From Candidatus Woesearchaeota archaeon CG1_02_57_44 (GTDB lineage Archaea > Nanobdellota > Nanobdellia > Woesearchaeales > CG1-02-57-44): 54,149 bases of DNA. Below, in pieces: positions 1 through 10,800 of this stretch. Each line of letters begins with the position of its first letter. Within the stretch, counting starts at the first letter, position 1. The notes under the pieces were generated by a model, which was given only the letters and a program-made list of their open reading frames with translations, did not search any database and was not told where the DNA came from. The DNA is taken from assembly GCA_001871415.1 (NCBI GenBank), contig MNWW01000058.1, forward strand, positions 76,334 through 130,482, read 5' to 3'. Position numbers and translations under genes: made by a program.

Positions 1-51
1 ATTATGTGTTGCTGGTGATTATGTGTTGCTGGTGATTATGTGTTGCTGGTG
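1..51. repeat. 17-bp tandem repeat, 3 perfect copies (attatgtgttgctggtg)
   Basis: Read directly; reaches the window edge so copy number may be larger. Confidence 0.95.
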
Positions 52-54
52 GTC

Positions 55-1071
55 CTAGCAGAACCCTCTTGGGCCTATGGGCGTCAGCGGTGCCGCAGGC
101 GCTGCCTGCGAAGAGAAGCGGAGCTTTGCCACTTCATCACGGAGCGCATGATATTGCACTGTGGGGGGCATATCCGGGATAGAGGTCCCTTTGGGTGCTA
201 TGGCCTCATAGCCCACATCCATGTATCCAAGCACAGTCGATATCTTCGGGAACTGGCGGAATTCGCAGGCAACCATGGCGCTCTCCAACCCTTCGCTCCT
301 CATGGTTGACAGGATATTGATGGCGAGGGTGAGACCTCGTACCTCATGCAGGTGGCAGTACTGGTCGAGATGCTGGATAGTATCATGCTGGATTGTCTTG
401 ATCCGGGAGAGGTCTTCTATCGGCCATGCGCGCCCGGTCGCCTCCTGCAGGAATTGCACTGCGCCATCGTTGCCGGCGAGGCCAAGGGTCTTTTCCAGCT
501 GGCGCAAGGTGGTGTACAAGGCCTTGCTCTCCATCCCCACGATGTGTGCGTCAGGTCCGATCACCGCGGCAGAAGCCAGCGAGGTAAGCGATGCTTCATC
601 CGGCCAGTCATCCAAGTGGCGGCACAGGTATGACCAGCGCTTTGACGCGCTTGCCGGCCTGCGCAGCTCACTCATCAGCTTGTGGGCCTCTGCCACATCA
701 GTATCGGACAACAAGTACTGCCCCTGCTCAGTCATGCCTTCCATGCCCAGCAAGCGGGTGCCCTGCTCGTACGCGTCCACCATGGACTCGACCTGGGCAA
801 GGCGGTCCTGTGTGCGATGTCTGCTCTGCGGGTCGTAGAGGAATATGCCGAGGGATTCAGCAGGTGTCTGGTACTGTGAAGCAATGTATGTCGGTGATGG
901 TTCATCGAATCCTCTGAGCCAGCTGATGGCGCCCATGGATACGATGGTGGCTGCAACAGCTCCTCCGAACAAGAGATCCATCAGAGCAGTCCTGCGTGGA
1001 ACGGGGTTAGCACATTCCATGGTTTCTGCCAGAGCATCAAGACCCTCGGCCAGACCGCCCGTGTCTGTCAT
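55..1071 (-). CDS. hypothetical membrane-anchored protein (one N-terminal TM segment)
   Basis: Long ORF; start MTDTGG chosen because a TTAAATA element lies ~27 nt upstream; hydrophobic LLFGGAVAATIVSMGAISW. Confidence 0.6.
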   Translation of the reverse strand: MTDTGGLAEGLDALAETMECANPVPRRTALMDLLFGGAVAATIVSMGAISWLRGFDEPSPTYIASQYQTPAESLGIFLYDPQSRHRTQDRLAQVESMVDAYEQGTRLLGMEGMTEQGQYLLSDTDVAEAHKLMSELRRPASASKRWSYLCRHLDDWPDEASLTSLASAAVIGPDAHIVGMESKALYTTLRQLEKTLGLAGNDGAVQFLQEATGRAWPIEDLSRIKTIQHDTIQHLDQYCHLHEVRGLTLAINILSTMRSEGLESAMVACEFRQFPKISTVLGYMDVGYEAIAPKGTSIPDMPPTVQYHALRDEVAKLRFSSQAAPAAPLTPIGPRGFC

Positions 1072-1139
1072 TGGCACAAGGAATAAATTCCCGTATTTAA
1101 CCTCCACGATTATTATAGGAGCAAGCATGCCTGCTCATC

Positions 1140-1874
1140 ATGGTGTCTGTGGACAGAGGCCGGAAGCGAATGACACGGTGTGCTGATGGCGGCTGTGCTG
1201 ATGGCAAGCGGGATCTGAGCGCCCGGGTGCGCGCTGTGCTTCGCATCCTGCAGAAGTCCTATCCTGACGCTGGCACTGCGCTGCGATTCAACACGCCATT
1301 CCAGTTGCTGTGCGCGACCATCCTGTCTGCGCAGTGCACGGATGCCAGGGTGAATATCGTCACGCCCGTGCTATTCTCTCGCTATCCTGATGCCAGGACC
1401 CTTGCCGTCGCACGTCAGGCCGATGTGGAGCGCATCATCCACAGCACCGGCTTCTTCCGGGCAAAGGCGCGCCACCTCATCGGTTGTTCCAAGGCGCTGG
1501 TGGCCTATCATGCGGGGCAGGTGCCCAAGGATATGGCGTCCTTGGTCGCTCTGCCGGGTGTCGGTCGCAAGACTGCCAATGTCGTGCTCTGGAATGCGTT
1601 TGGCATGGCTTGGGGCATTGCTGTGGACACCCATGTGCAGCGCATCACGCGGTTGCTTGGATGGACGCGCAGGGCATCAGCAGAGCGCATAGAGCAGGAC
1701 CTGATGCGTCTGGTCCCCAACGAGCATTGGGGCGATATGACCCATTGGCTCATCGCACATGGCAGAGCGGTCTGTATCGCGGGCAGACCTCGCTGTGACG
1801 CCTGCCAAGTTGAAAAACATTGTCCTGGCAGCCGGAAAGGCATAATTACCATAAAAACAGGCAAAAATTTTTAA
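1140..1874 (+). CDS. nth: endonuclease III (DNA glycosylase/AP lyase)
   Basis: HhH motif LPGVGRKTANVV, catalytic-Asp region AVDTHVQRI, FeS cluster C-X6-C-X2-C-X5-C; TATA-like TATTATA ~27 nt upstream. Confidence 0.95.
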   Translation: MVSVDRGRKRMTRCADGGCADGKRDLSARVRAVLRILQKSYPDAGTALRFNTPFQLLCATILSAQCTDARVNIVTPVLFSRYPDARTLAVARQADVERIIHSTGFFRAKARHLIGCSKALVAYHAGQVPKDMASLVALPGVGRKTANVVLWNAFGMAWGIAVDTHVQRITRLLGWTRRASAERIEQDLMRLVPNEHWGDMTHWLIAHGRAVCIAGRPRCDACQVEKHCPGSRKGIITIKTGKNF

Positions 1875-1898
1875 AGAACGCCCCCGCCACAGGGTTTC

Positions 1899-2069
1899 AT
1901 GGCAGACGGCGTAATTGTAAAAAGCAAAGTGAAAGACGTAGCCGGGGACTGTAACGTGGCCTCTGACTTTATTGGAGCACTCGACGCGAAAGTCGCAGGG
2001 CTCATCAAAGAGGCATGCGAGCGGGCCAAGGCGAACAACAGGCGCACTGTGATGGCCAAGGACCTGTAA
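1899..2069 (+). CDS. small histone-fold protein (56 aa), absent from the ORF track
   Basis: MADGVIVKSKVKDVAGDCNVASDFIGALDAKVAGLIKEACERAKANNRRTVMAKDL*; resembles short archaeal histone-fold proteins (RAKANxRRTVxxxDL); TTTTTAAAG ~27 nt upstream. Confidence 0.8.
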   Translation: MADGVIVKSKVKDVAGDCNVASDFIGALDAKVAGLIKEACERAKANNRRTVMAKDL

Positions 2070-2190
2070 GGGTCTACGTAACCTGAAACACGCGTCATTT
2101 TTTGTTTCTTTTTTCTTCGTTCTCTATGGCGAGACATGAATCTACGCTTGCGCTGCCGCTGCAGCATGGGCATGGCAGGCGCCGCAGGGT

Positions 2191-3798
2191 TCACCACAAT
2201 GGCGGGGGCAGCTCGACGAATTCACTCGTGCTCATCCTCGCGATCTCTGCCTTCGCTATCGCTGCTGGCGCACTGACCGTGATGGGCACCCAACCAGATT
2301 CCGCGCCGCAGAAGGCGCCATGGGTCTTTGCTGCATGCCCCATGGCGATGATGGACTGCAGGGTCATGTGAGGCGTACCTGCCAGGTATGCGCCTTTCAC
2401 CGGCTCCTTGCGTCCATCCGGGTATATGCGGTATGCGCGCGACGGCCAGACCATATGAAGCCCCTCTTCTTCGACATCCACCTGTCCTGCCCGCGCATTC
2501 TCTAACAGCAAGCCGTAGTCCTGACCATCGCCTTCAACACGCCTGAGCAGCTCCTCGAGAAGGCATTGCCGGGTCAAGCCATTGCTCGCGCTCACCCGCA
2601 GATTCGACTGCCGTGGTATGGGTGGGGATGATGATTCAGCCCGCGCGTGGCCATTGGAGCGTCCTTGGGTAGCGGTCCTGTGCCTGAGATGGTTGGCGGT
2701 CTGTCGGCTGTGCAGATACTCGGTGAGCATCCCATCAGTCACCAGCTGAACCCTTTTTCCGGCAACGCCATCCTCATCAAGGGTATAGCCTCCGATAAGG
2801 TCCAATCGTGTCGGGTCGTCAATGATACTTATCCCCTCTGGCATGACCCTGCTGCCCATGCGTCCGAAGAAGATATTGCTCTGCTCTCCCCAAGCACCCT
2901 CGCTCAATCTGTTCGCCTCGACCGCGTGCATGAATGCCTCGTGGAAGAGCGTTCCTGTGGTGTGATGGTCCATGAGCGCGTACTGGGCGTTGCTCACATG
3001 CCAGGGCGCGTTGGCCAGGGACGCGAGATTCCTGATGAGCTTCAATCCGTCCCTTCGCAAACGCTGCGGGCTTGGCACGTCCTCAAGATTCCTGCCATGA
3101 TACGATACGAAATCCGTGTGCAGGAATCCATCGTCATCGGGCATGCCTATCAGCAAGGAGAGCGTCCACACATTGCTGCTCGTGAATGCGCGGGTCCCTT
3201 CGGTGTTCGCCAGATAGCGATTCTCCTGAGACACCTGCAGGCTCAGCATCACGGAATAGACCTTGCCTGTATGCAGCTGCTCGGTCACTGTCTCCAACTC
3301 GTCCACGGGCACCTGTGCCGGATCCAACAGGGTCTCCTGGTCCTGATGCATGATTTGCTGCTCGTGGCTGAAGAAGGTATAGCGCTCCTTCCTGCGACTG
3401 CCCCGGCGCGACAAGGCATGCACGTTCCTCCTCTCAAAATCCTCGACGCAGTCGTAATAACTGGTTTCCAGCGCGCTTCTCAGATCCCGTTCCCAGCTGT
3501 GGCCGTTCCTTCGCCGCGCCAGCTGGTCCCGGCAGTAGCTCACGCCTCCCCCCTCATCATAATCACCCATGCGTATCTCTGTGCGCAACGCGTACCTGGG
3601 CAATGTCCAATTGTCATCATGGGTGAGCAGGCCTCCGTTGAATAGCTCTATGCCCCAGGTCCTCATCTCCTTGATGGTGGATCCCACAAAGTACGGCATG
3701 TAGCTGACGTCGACCCTGTCTGGGCGCGTGTGGGTGGTGTTCATCAGGGATGCCTGGCCAAGCTGCCATTCCAGCCTGCCCATGATCTCAGGATCCAT
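2191..3798 (-). CDS. TldD/PmbA-family predicted metalloprotease
   Basis: HExxxH motif HEAFMHAVEAN; C-terminal GAYLAGTPHMTLQSIIAMG typical of TldD. Confidence 0.85.
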   Translation of the reverse strand: MDPEIMGRLEWQLGQASLMNTTHTRPDRVDVSYMPYFVGSTIKEMRTWGIELFNGGLLTHDDNWTLPRYALRTEIRMGDYDEGGGVSYCRDQLARRRNGHSWERDLRSALETSYYDCVEDFERRNVHALSRRGSRRKERYTFFSHEQQIMHQDQETLLDPAQVPVDELETVTEQLHTGKVYSVMLSLQVSQENRYLANTEGTRAFTSSNVWTLSLLIGMPDDDGFLHTDFVSYHGRNLEDVPSPQRLRRDGLKLIRNLASLANAPWHVSNAQYALMDHHTTGTLFHEAFMHAVEANRLSEGAWGEQSNIFFGRMGSRVMPEGISIIDDPTRLDLIGGYTLDEDGVAGKRVQLVTDGMLTEYLHSRQTANHLRHRTATQGRSNGHARAESSSPPIPRQSNLRVSASNGLTRQCLLEELLRRVEGDGQDYGLLLENARAGQVDVEEEGLHMVWPSRAYRIYPDGRKEPVKGAYLAGTPHMTLQSIIAMGHAAKTHGAFCGAESGWVPITVSAPAAIAKAEIARMSTSEFVELPPPLW

Positions 3799-3920
3799 GA
3801 GCCGGGGATTCGGATGGTAGTATTTGAAAGTAGTGGCATCATGGGATGCAGTGATGCGAAATCCGCAGGTCGTCTTTTTTCAGCACTAATCATAAATATG
3901 CATCTACTATCCTCCGGGTC

Positions 3921-4571
3921 ATGCAACCGCGAGATGATATCCGCCTTGGCATGCTCGCATCAGGATCTGGCTCCAGTGTGCAGTCGCTCTGCGACAGGAT
4001 ATACGCAGGAGGCCTTGATGGCTTTGCTCCTGCCGTGGTGCTCTGCAACAAAGCGCCGGGAACGGCCGGTATTTATGCGCGGGCTGAGCGGATCGGCGTG
4101 CCGGTCCTGCATGCTGAGCGCCCAGATGATCAGCTCAGTCTGTTGGATGCCTACGGCGCCCAGATGCTCCTCGGGCTGGGGCACCTGAAGCTGGTCGAGA
4201 GCTCGGTGCTTGAGCATTTCGGCTATCGGGGCGGTGACTCCTTCGCGCCATTAGCATGGAACATCCACCCTGCTGTCGATTTGCATCGCTTCGGGGGCAA
4301 GGGCATGTACGGGCATCACGTTCATGATGCTGTCATCGCGGCAGGCGAGAAAGAGAGCGGCGCCACCGTGCACATGATGGGCGAGCGGTATGATGACCCC
4401 CGAGGCATCCTGCAGCAGGTCCGGGTGCCCGTGTTCCCCACTGACACGCCAGAGACCCTGCAGCAGCGCGTGCTGCAGTTCGAGTACCCGCTCATGGCCA
4501 CGACTCTGGCCGCGTTCCGCGACAATCTCCTTCCCAACTGCCCGAATCCGTGGTATGTGCCGGACGAATGA
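3921..4571 (+). CDS. purN: phosphoribosylglycinamide formyltransferase-like protein
   Basis: LGMLASGSGSSVQSL N-terminus; NIHP, GGKGMYGHHVHDAV, ESGATVH motifs; CATAAATA 27 nt upstream. Confidence 0.85.
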   Translation: MQPRDDIRLGMLASGSGSSVQSLCDRIYAGGLDGFAPAVVLCNKAPGTAGIYARAERIGVPVLHAERPDDQLSLLDAYGAQMLLGLGHLKLVESSVLEHFGYRGGDSFAPLAWNIHPAVDLHRFGGKGMYGHHVHDAVIAAGEKESGATVHMMGERYDDPRGILQQVRVPVFPTDTPETLQQRVLQFEYPLMATTLAAFRDNLLPNCPNPWYVPDE

Positions 4572-4846
4572 GTGTCGTGTGTATGATTCCGGTCGGCTGC
4601 ATCCACATGGTCGCTGATGCGATCATCGCGTCGCGAGCAGATACTCGAAATCATCGTTGAGCCGTCTTGTCGGCACCACATAGCTGTCCCCTGAGGGTTT
4701 ACACGTTTCCATGATCTTCTCTTGCTGCCAGTCAGGGTGCTCGGCGAGGATGATGGCGCCGTAATCAGCGCAGCGCTCGGGGATTCCTGGGCCCGTACCG
4801 GGGCTGGAGCAGAATGGAAAATGACGGATTGAAATGGAACAGAAAC

Positions 4847-4931
4847 CGCCGCGGTCCGGATTTGAACCGGAAAGGCCTTGCGGCCACCAGCTCTCAAGGC
4901 TGGCGCATTAACCAGATTCTGCCACCGCGGC
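4847..4931 (-). tRNA. tRNA-Ser(TGA), 85 nt
   Basis: Acceptor GCCGCGG/CCGCGGC, anticodon loop CTTGAGA, long variable arm, T-arm CCGGTTCAAATCCGG, discriminator G. Confidence 0.92.
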
Positions 4932-5017
4932 AATGTCTCAGGGGGTTGGCGGTGGCATTAAAAAGCTTGCGGGACACGAATTGACTTCAGGGGCTTCAGA
5001 CATGGACTCTTTATTGC

Positions 5018-5539
5018 TCACATCCGGTGTTGGCCATGCAGGTAGATGTCGTGGCCTTGAATGACTATTGGCATATCATGCGTGTTGTATCCTGCCCGTC
5101 TGGCGAGCAATTCAGCGCTCGTGAGTTCCGCTAACAGGACTTCAGCTCTGGAACGATCTTCTCTTCTCTCAGCTTCCAACAAATCTGCCTCCAACGCAGG
5201 AAGCGCCGCCGCGTAGGGTCCGGGTAAATCTTCGTGGTATGTTCCCCATAGTGCCTGTGGTGATACTCTGTCGCAGACGACCTGGTGATATGCATCCGCG
5301 TTTTGCGCCAACTGTTCAAGCATCGGTATCTTCTGATTGTCTGGTACAGCGGCGCTCAATACGGTCAGACCTGCTTGAGGGAACAATCGGTGAAAGACGC
5401 CTAAGTCTTCGACGTCCATGCCGTCGTACGCATAGTGAAAAAACAGATGGCCATTGGGAAACCTTGAAGAAATGACATAAAACCCTATGCCGTTGGGCTC
5501 AAGCCCTACGGCATGGCTATCGGTTGTTACCGCGGCCAT
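5018..5539 (-). CDS. conserved hypothetical protein (173 aa)
   Basis: ORF with TTATTTAAA ~27 nt upstream of ATG. Confidence 0.6.
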   Translation of the reverse strand: MAAVTTDSHAVGLEPNGIGFYVISSRFPNGHLFFHYAYDGMDVEDLGVFHRLFPQAGLTVLSAAVPDNQKIPMLEQLAQNADAYHQVVCDRVSPQALWGTYHEDLPGPYAAALPALEADLLEAERREDRSRAEVLLAELTSAELLARRAGYNTHDMPIVIQGHDIYLHGQHRM

Positions 5540-5721
5540 GCTTCCTTTATATACAATGTGCCTTTAAATAACTTTCGTTAATATTGCAGTTTTTTGATGG
5601 TTCTTCGATTTATTTTCAAAGAATATGGCACATTTTCGTAATAATTCTACTCTTTTCGTATCACTCTATCCTGATTGGCATAATCCAAATATTCATAAAC
5701 CATGCTGCACTTTTATACGTC

Positions 5722-6066
5722 ATGTCCCTCAAGCAGGTCATCGTGACCAGGCATGATCTCAAGATGAGCAAAGGCAAGCTCGCGGCGCAGGTAGCGCACG
5801 GCAGTCTTGAGTCCGCGCTCAAGGCGAGCAAGATCGCACTGTCCACGTGGCGTCGTGACGGTGCGAAGAAGGTCGTGCTCAAGGCCGAGAATACAGAATC
5901 GCTCTACCGTCTCAAGCAGCAATGCGAAGATACTGGTGTGGTCTGTTCGCTCATCTCCGATGCAGGGCATACGGAGCTCGCTCCTGGGACCGTTACTGTG
6001 TTGGGTATCGGTCCTGACGAGGAAGAGAAGATCGACAGGCTGACGGGCATGCTGCAGATGCTGTGA
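5722..6066 (+). CDS. pth2: peptidyl-tRNA hydrolase, archaeal type Pth2
   Basis: MSLKQVIVTRHDLKMSKGKLAAQVAHGSLESA...PGTVTVLGIGPDEEEKID. Confidence 0.96.
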   Translation: MSLKQVIVTRHDLKMSKGKLAAQVAHGSLESALKASKIALSTWRRDGAKKVVLKAENTESLYRLKQQCEDTGVVCSLISDAGHTELAPGTVTVLGIGPDEEEKIDRLTGMLQML

Positions 6067-6318
6067 ATCGCCACTTCATTTTCTGCTCGTGGGTATATGG
6101 CTATATTTTCTTCTCTGCTGCAGGTGGTTGTGCGGCATCGCGCAGCGGGTCAAGGCATGGGGCTGCTGCGCATGCTGTCCTCTGCGTCGCCGATGTGAAT
6201 ATCTGTCGACGCTGCTTACGGCGCTGCGTGTGTGCTGGGCAACAGGCATTAACGGGCGTGCGGTATAGTGCGGTGCAGTGGCATCACAGGGTTTCTCGTC
6301 GAGAATGTCTGATGCTCC

Positions 6319-7359
6319 TCAATGGTCCCAGTCGATACTGACCCCCTTGCCGCCGGTCAGGAACCGGTGCGCCTCAAGACCTGCCTTTGCGCCCTCCCCG
6401 GCGCTGATGATGGTCTGCTTGAAGGGGCAGGTGGTCACATCGCCGCAGGCGAAGACGCCCTGGCATGATGTCGCGCATCTGTCGTCGACGATGATCTCCT
6501 CCTTGTCTGTCGTCTTGCAGAGTCCCTGGATGAACTGCACGTCGACGATGTGGCCCAGCTGCAGGAAGATGCCGTCGACAGGGATGCAGGCGGATTCGAG
6601 CACCAGCGCTTTGACCGCTACATCGCCGTCGACGCGAAGAGGGATCGCGTCGGTCGTCGTCGTGATGTTCTTTATCTGAGCAAGTCTATCGAGCAGCTCC
6701 TGCTTCGCGACGACCTTGGGTGTCTTGACGATGAGGTGCACCTGCTTGGCGATGCCTGCCAGTTCCAGCGCGGCGGACACGGCGCTGCTGCCGGCGCCGA
6801 ACACAGCGACGGTCTTGTTGCGGTACAGCGGCGCGTCGCAGGTGACGCAGGTGCTGATTCCCCTGCCGATGAGCGCCTGCTCGCCGGGAATGCCCATGAG
6901 CTTGGGCACCCTACCGGACGCGATGATGACGGCTCTCGCTTCGATGTGCTTACCGTCGGCGAGATGGAGTATGAATGGGGGTGTGTTGGCCTGTGGTTCC
7001 TGTTGGTCTGCTGCATTGTCTGTCTTTTCAATGCGTTGCACCTGACCTGCCAGGTGGCTGGCGCCAAATCCAATGGCCTGCTCGTAGAATCTCTGCATGA
7101 GCTCTGTGCCGGATGTCGGTCGTGTGCCTGGGTAGTTCTCGATGATGCCCGCCATATTCGTCTGGCCGCCGCAGTCCATGCTGACGACGCAGGTCTTCAA
7201 TTGCTTACGCGCCGTGTACATAGCAGCGGTCAAGCCAGCGGCTCCAGCGCCGATGATAGCGACGTGGAAGGAGTCGGGTGTGGGATCTTCGCTATGGTTC
7301 GCATTGGGGGGAGAGGGGGTTGGTGGGGATTGGTCTGATGTGTCGACTTGCTGTGCCAT
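6319..7359 (-). CDS. trxB: thioredoxin reductase / FAD-dependent disulfide oxidoreductase
   Basis: GAGAAGLTAAMYTARK, CVTC redox motif, ACGDVTTCPFKQTIISAGEGAKAG; start MAQQVDTS placed 27 nt from TATA. Confidence 0.92.
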   Translation of the reverse strand: MAQQVDTSDQSPPTPSPPNANHSEDPTPDSFHVAIIGAGAAGLTAAMYTARKQLKTCVVSMDCGGQTNMAGIIENYPGTRPTSGTELMQRFYEQAIGFGASHLAGQVQRIEKTDNAADQQEPQANTPPFILHLADGKHIEARAVIIASGRVPKLMGIPGEQALIGRGISTCVTCDAPLYRNKTVAVFGAGSSAVSAALELAGIAKQVHLIVKTPKVVAKQELLDRLAQIKNITTTTDAIPLRVDGDVAVKALVLESACIPVDGIFLQLGHIVDVQFIQGLCKTTDKEEIIVDDRCATSCQGVFACGDVTTCPFKQTIISAGEGAKAGLEAHRFLTGGKGVSIDWDH

Positions 7360-7438
7360 GCTGGCAGGGAATGCCGTGGGTGGCTTATATTGGTTTCGCG
7401 CAGAAACGCTTATATGGAAGGGCCCTGATGGGGGTATC

Positions 7439-7813
7439 ATGGCACTGCTCTGGCTGGCATTGATGGTCGCGCTGTTGCATGGCGTCGTGGTCACTATCCT
7501 GCTGTTGTTTCCTGTCCTGGCAGCAGCCGGCTGGCTCGACAAAGGGTGGTTTCGGGTCGTCGGTCTTGGAACCGCAGGGCTGACCATCGCGTCCTTCGCG
7601 CTGTTGGGCGGCTGCTTTCTCACCTATTGGGAGCAGGCATTGCGCGCGGGGACAGCAAGCGCGTATTCGGGGGGATTCCTTTCGCACTATGTCAATAAGG
7701 CACGTATCCCTCTCACCGACCAGGGTGCGTTGCTGTTGTTCATCTTCATGCTGTCGCTCGGGGTCATCATCATCGCATTGCGCCACCGGCGTGACGGTGC
7801 AGGACGGCTCTAG
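7439..7813 (+). CDS. small multi-TM membrane protein (DUF2784-like by eye)
   Basis: 124 aa with several TM segments; CTTATAT 27 nt upstream, divergent from trxB. Confidence 0.6.
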   Translation: MALLWLALMVALLHGVVVTILLLFPVLAAAGWLDKGWFRVVGLGTAGLTIASFALLGGCFLTYWEQALRAGTASAYSGGFLSHYVNKARIPLTDQGALLLFIFMLSLGVIIIALRHRRDGAGRL

Positions 7814-7894
7814 ATCCGACAGCGCCATCTTCTGGTCGTGATAGAGAAAGACTGCTGGGATGGTTCCTATGTTTAGCAGGTATCTTCGTGCTTC

Positions 7895-10800
7895 CTATGC
7901 CTTCAGGCTGACCAATCTGCTGATGTTGTTCTCGCCCATGGACACGCCGAACAAGGTATCCGCCTCCTTGATGACCGATTCATTGTGGCTGACCACGATA
8001 TACTGCGCGGTCTTGGTGTACTTGCGAACAAGCTTTGCCAGCTTCTCGGAATTGAGATTGTCAAGGGCAGCGTCCACCTCATCCATGACGTAGAATGACG
8101 CTGGCTCGAACTCCTGGATGGCGAACAAAAACGCGAGGCTTGTCAATGTCTTCTCGCCTCCTGAGAGGCTTCTGATATCCAGGAACTTGTTGCCGGTGAT
8201 GCGTACCTTGAAGGTGACTCCCTCAAGGAACGGGTCAACAGGATTCTCCACCTCCAGGAACGCCTCGCCCTTTGGGGAGAGCTCCTGGAAGAAGGCCATG
8301 AATTGACTGTTGAGTTTCTCGAACGTTCCCATAAAGAGATCTTTCTTTCGCGTCTCAATCTCGGTCATCATCTCCAGCACGGAATCCTTCTCTGAGCGCA
8401 GGGTATCCTTCTTCTCGGTCAGCTTGTTGAATTCCTGCTCAGCTTCATCATACACATCAAGAGCGCGCAGGTTGACGCTGCCGATATTGGCCATAAGCCC
8501 CTCGAATTCATTTATCTCTTTCTTGAGCTGCGTCTCAGGTTTATGCTCGTCGATCTTGACATCTTTATATTCATTGAACTGCTCTGCCAGGCCTGCGAGC
8601 GCGCCGCGAATCTGCGCCACATCCAGGCCTGCCTTGTTGATGGTCTGCTCAAACTGCCTTGACTTTTCCTCGCGCCTGAATACCTGCTCCTCGTTCTTGG
8701 TTATCTCATCCTGGATCTTCCCCTTGCGCTCAATGTTTTCCTTGAACTCCTCGTAGAACTTCTTGGCCTGGACTTCCTTTTCCTTGATCTCCTTTTCCTG
8801 GGTCTTGAGTGACTCTTTCGCGTCTTTCGCGCCTTTGGTGAAACGCCCGGTCTCTTTTTCCAGATCCTTTGCCAGATGCTCCAGGCGCACCAGCTCAGGC
8901 TTGACGACCGAGTCAAGCTGCATGCGCTTGCCTTTCGCTTCTGCTTCTGAGCCTGCTGCTGTCTCAGCCAATTCCCGGCGCTTCTCCTCAAACGCAGAGA
9001 GCTCAGCGAGCACGGTCGGCTTTCTCATGGCCCCTACTTTTTCGCGCAATGATGACTTCTTGAGCTTGATCTGCGCGAGCTCGCGGTTCATGTCCGATAC
9101 CTGCTCAAGCACTGCGTCAAGCTGGGTGTCGATGTCCTTCGTATCCTTCTTGAGCAGCTCCTTTTGCCGCATGGACGCTTCCAGGTCTGAGCCTTCCAGA
9201 TGCATGGAGCGCTCCATCTTGATGACATCGCCTTCCAGCTCCGCCTTCTTGCCGCGCAGTTCCTGCACCGTCTTCTCCAGGTCCTCGCGCTCCTGCTGGA
9301 TGCGCATCTCTTCAGCTTCGGCAGCGCTGCACTCGGCGCTCACCTTGTTGAGCTCCTCAAGCACACCCTTCTCCTGGAATCCCTTGGACTCTCTTTTCCG
9401 GTAGCCGCCTATCATGGCTCCTGACGTCTCGACCAGATCGCCGTCAAGCGACACCATGCGAGCAGTGCCTATGCCAAGACGCCTCGCGGTCTCGATGCTC
9501 TTGACGACCAAGGTCGAGCCAAAGACGTACTCAAAGACTTTCTTGAATTTCGCGTCATAATCAATGAGGTCAACAGCCCTGCCGATGACCCCGTCAGCTT
9601 TCCTGTGCTTGCCTTCGTCATCGTCCTTTCTTGGCCGTATCTTGTTCATGGGGATGAAGGACGCGACACCCAATTGCTCGGAGCGCAGGTACTTGATGCA
9701 CTTTGCGGCCACAGCGTCATCCTTGACGACGATGCTCTTGATGCGCGAACCTGCCGCGACGCTCAACGCGGTGCTGTACTGCGCGTCCACATGGCCGATG
9801 TCTGATACTGTACCATAGACGTCACCTAAAGATCTGTTCTCCAGAATAGCCCTTACTGCCCGGTCTCCTGCCTGTCGCTCGCGCATGGACGCCGCCCTTA
9901 TCTCCAGGCGGCCTTTCTCCTCGTGCATTTTTTGCGCGCTCTCGCGAACGCCTCGCAGTCTTGCGAGCAGAGATGAGTCCTCGCTGAGCAGGCGATTAAG
10001 CTCCAAGGTCAGGCGCTTGAATTCTGTCTTTTTCTCACGCAGCCCATCTAGCTGGGTCTTCTGCTCTTTCTCTATCTCTGAGACTTTCGCTATCTGCTCA
10101 TCCTGCTGTTGCACCCGGAGCTCAAGCCTGTCCTTCTCGCGCATGAGCTGTTGCTGCTGCTCGCGCAGCTTTCCTATCTCCTCTTGTTTCTGCTCTGCCT
10201 GACGGTCCAGCTCCTCCATATCATTGTCAATCTCATGCTGGCTGTCAAGGCCATGCTTCTTGCGAAACTCAGTAATCTTTGTCTGCATGGACTCGAGCTC
10301 TTTTTTCGCCTGCTCCTTGGACCGCTCCTGGTCCTTGAGCTCTTTCTCCAGCGAAGCCTGGCGCTCCTTGTTCTCCTTCATCTGGGCTGTGAGCTGTTCG
10401 TTGCGCTCCTTGATCTTACTGGACTCGCGCTCATGCTCTTCCAGGCGGTTCTTGTTGAGTGCTATCTGCACCTTGAGCTCCTCAATCTGATGGTTGAGGT
10501 CAAGCTGCTCTTTTTGCCCTTTCTCTTCGATGTCCTGGACAATTTTTCTGATTTCAGTTTTTTTGTCCTCGTTTTGCTTGCGCAGCGTCTCAATCTCTGA
10601 GCGCAGTTTCGTTATCTTCTCCTGGTTCTCACCCAGGAGCTTGTCATACTGCGCCTGCTCCGCGTGCTTGCCTTTTATCTGACGCCAGAGGAAACTCGCC
10701 TTGTTGACCTTGATCTTCTCTGAGAGCTCCTTGTACTTCATGGCCTGATCCCTGTCAGCCTTGAGCTCTTTGAGGTGCTTTGACTTCTCCGCAAGGATAA

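Noticed and set aside
2647-3645. 332-aa plus-strand ORF antisense to the TldD gene
   Set aside because: Shadow ORF; the TldD reading on the minus strand has catalytic motifs
4322-4933. 203-aa minus ORF overlapping purN and tRNA-Ser
   Set aside because: Overlaps the tRNA and is antisense to purN
8310-10682. Several plus-strand Ser/Leu-rich ORFs within smc
   Set aside because: Antisense translations of coiled-coil codons
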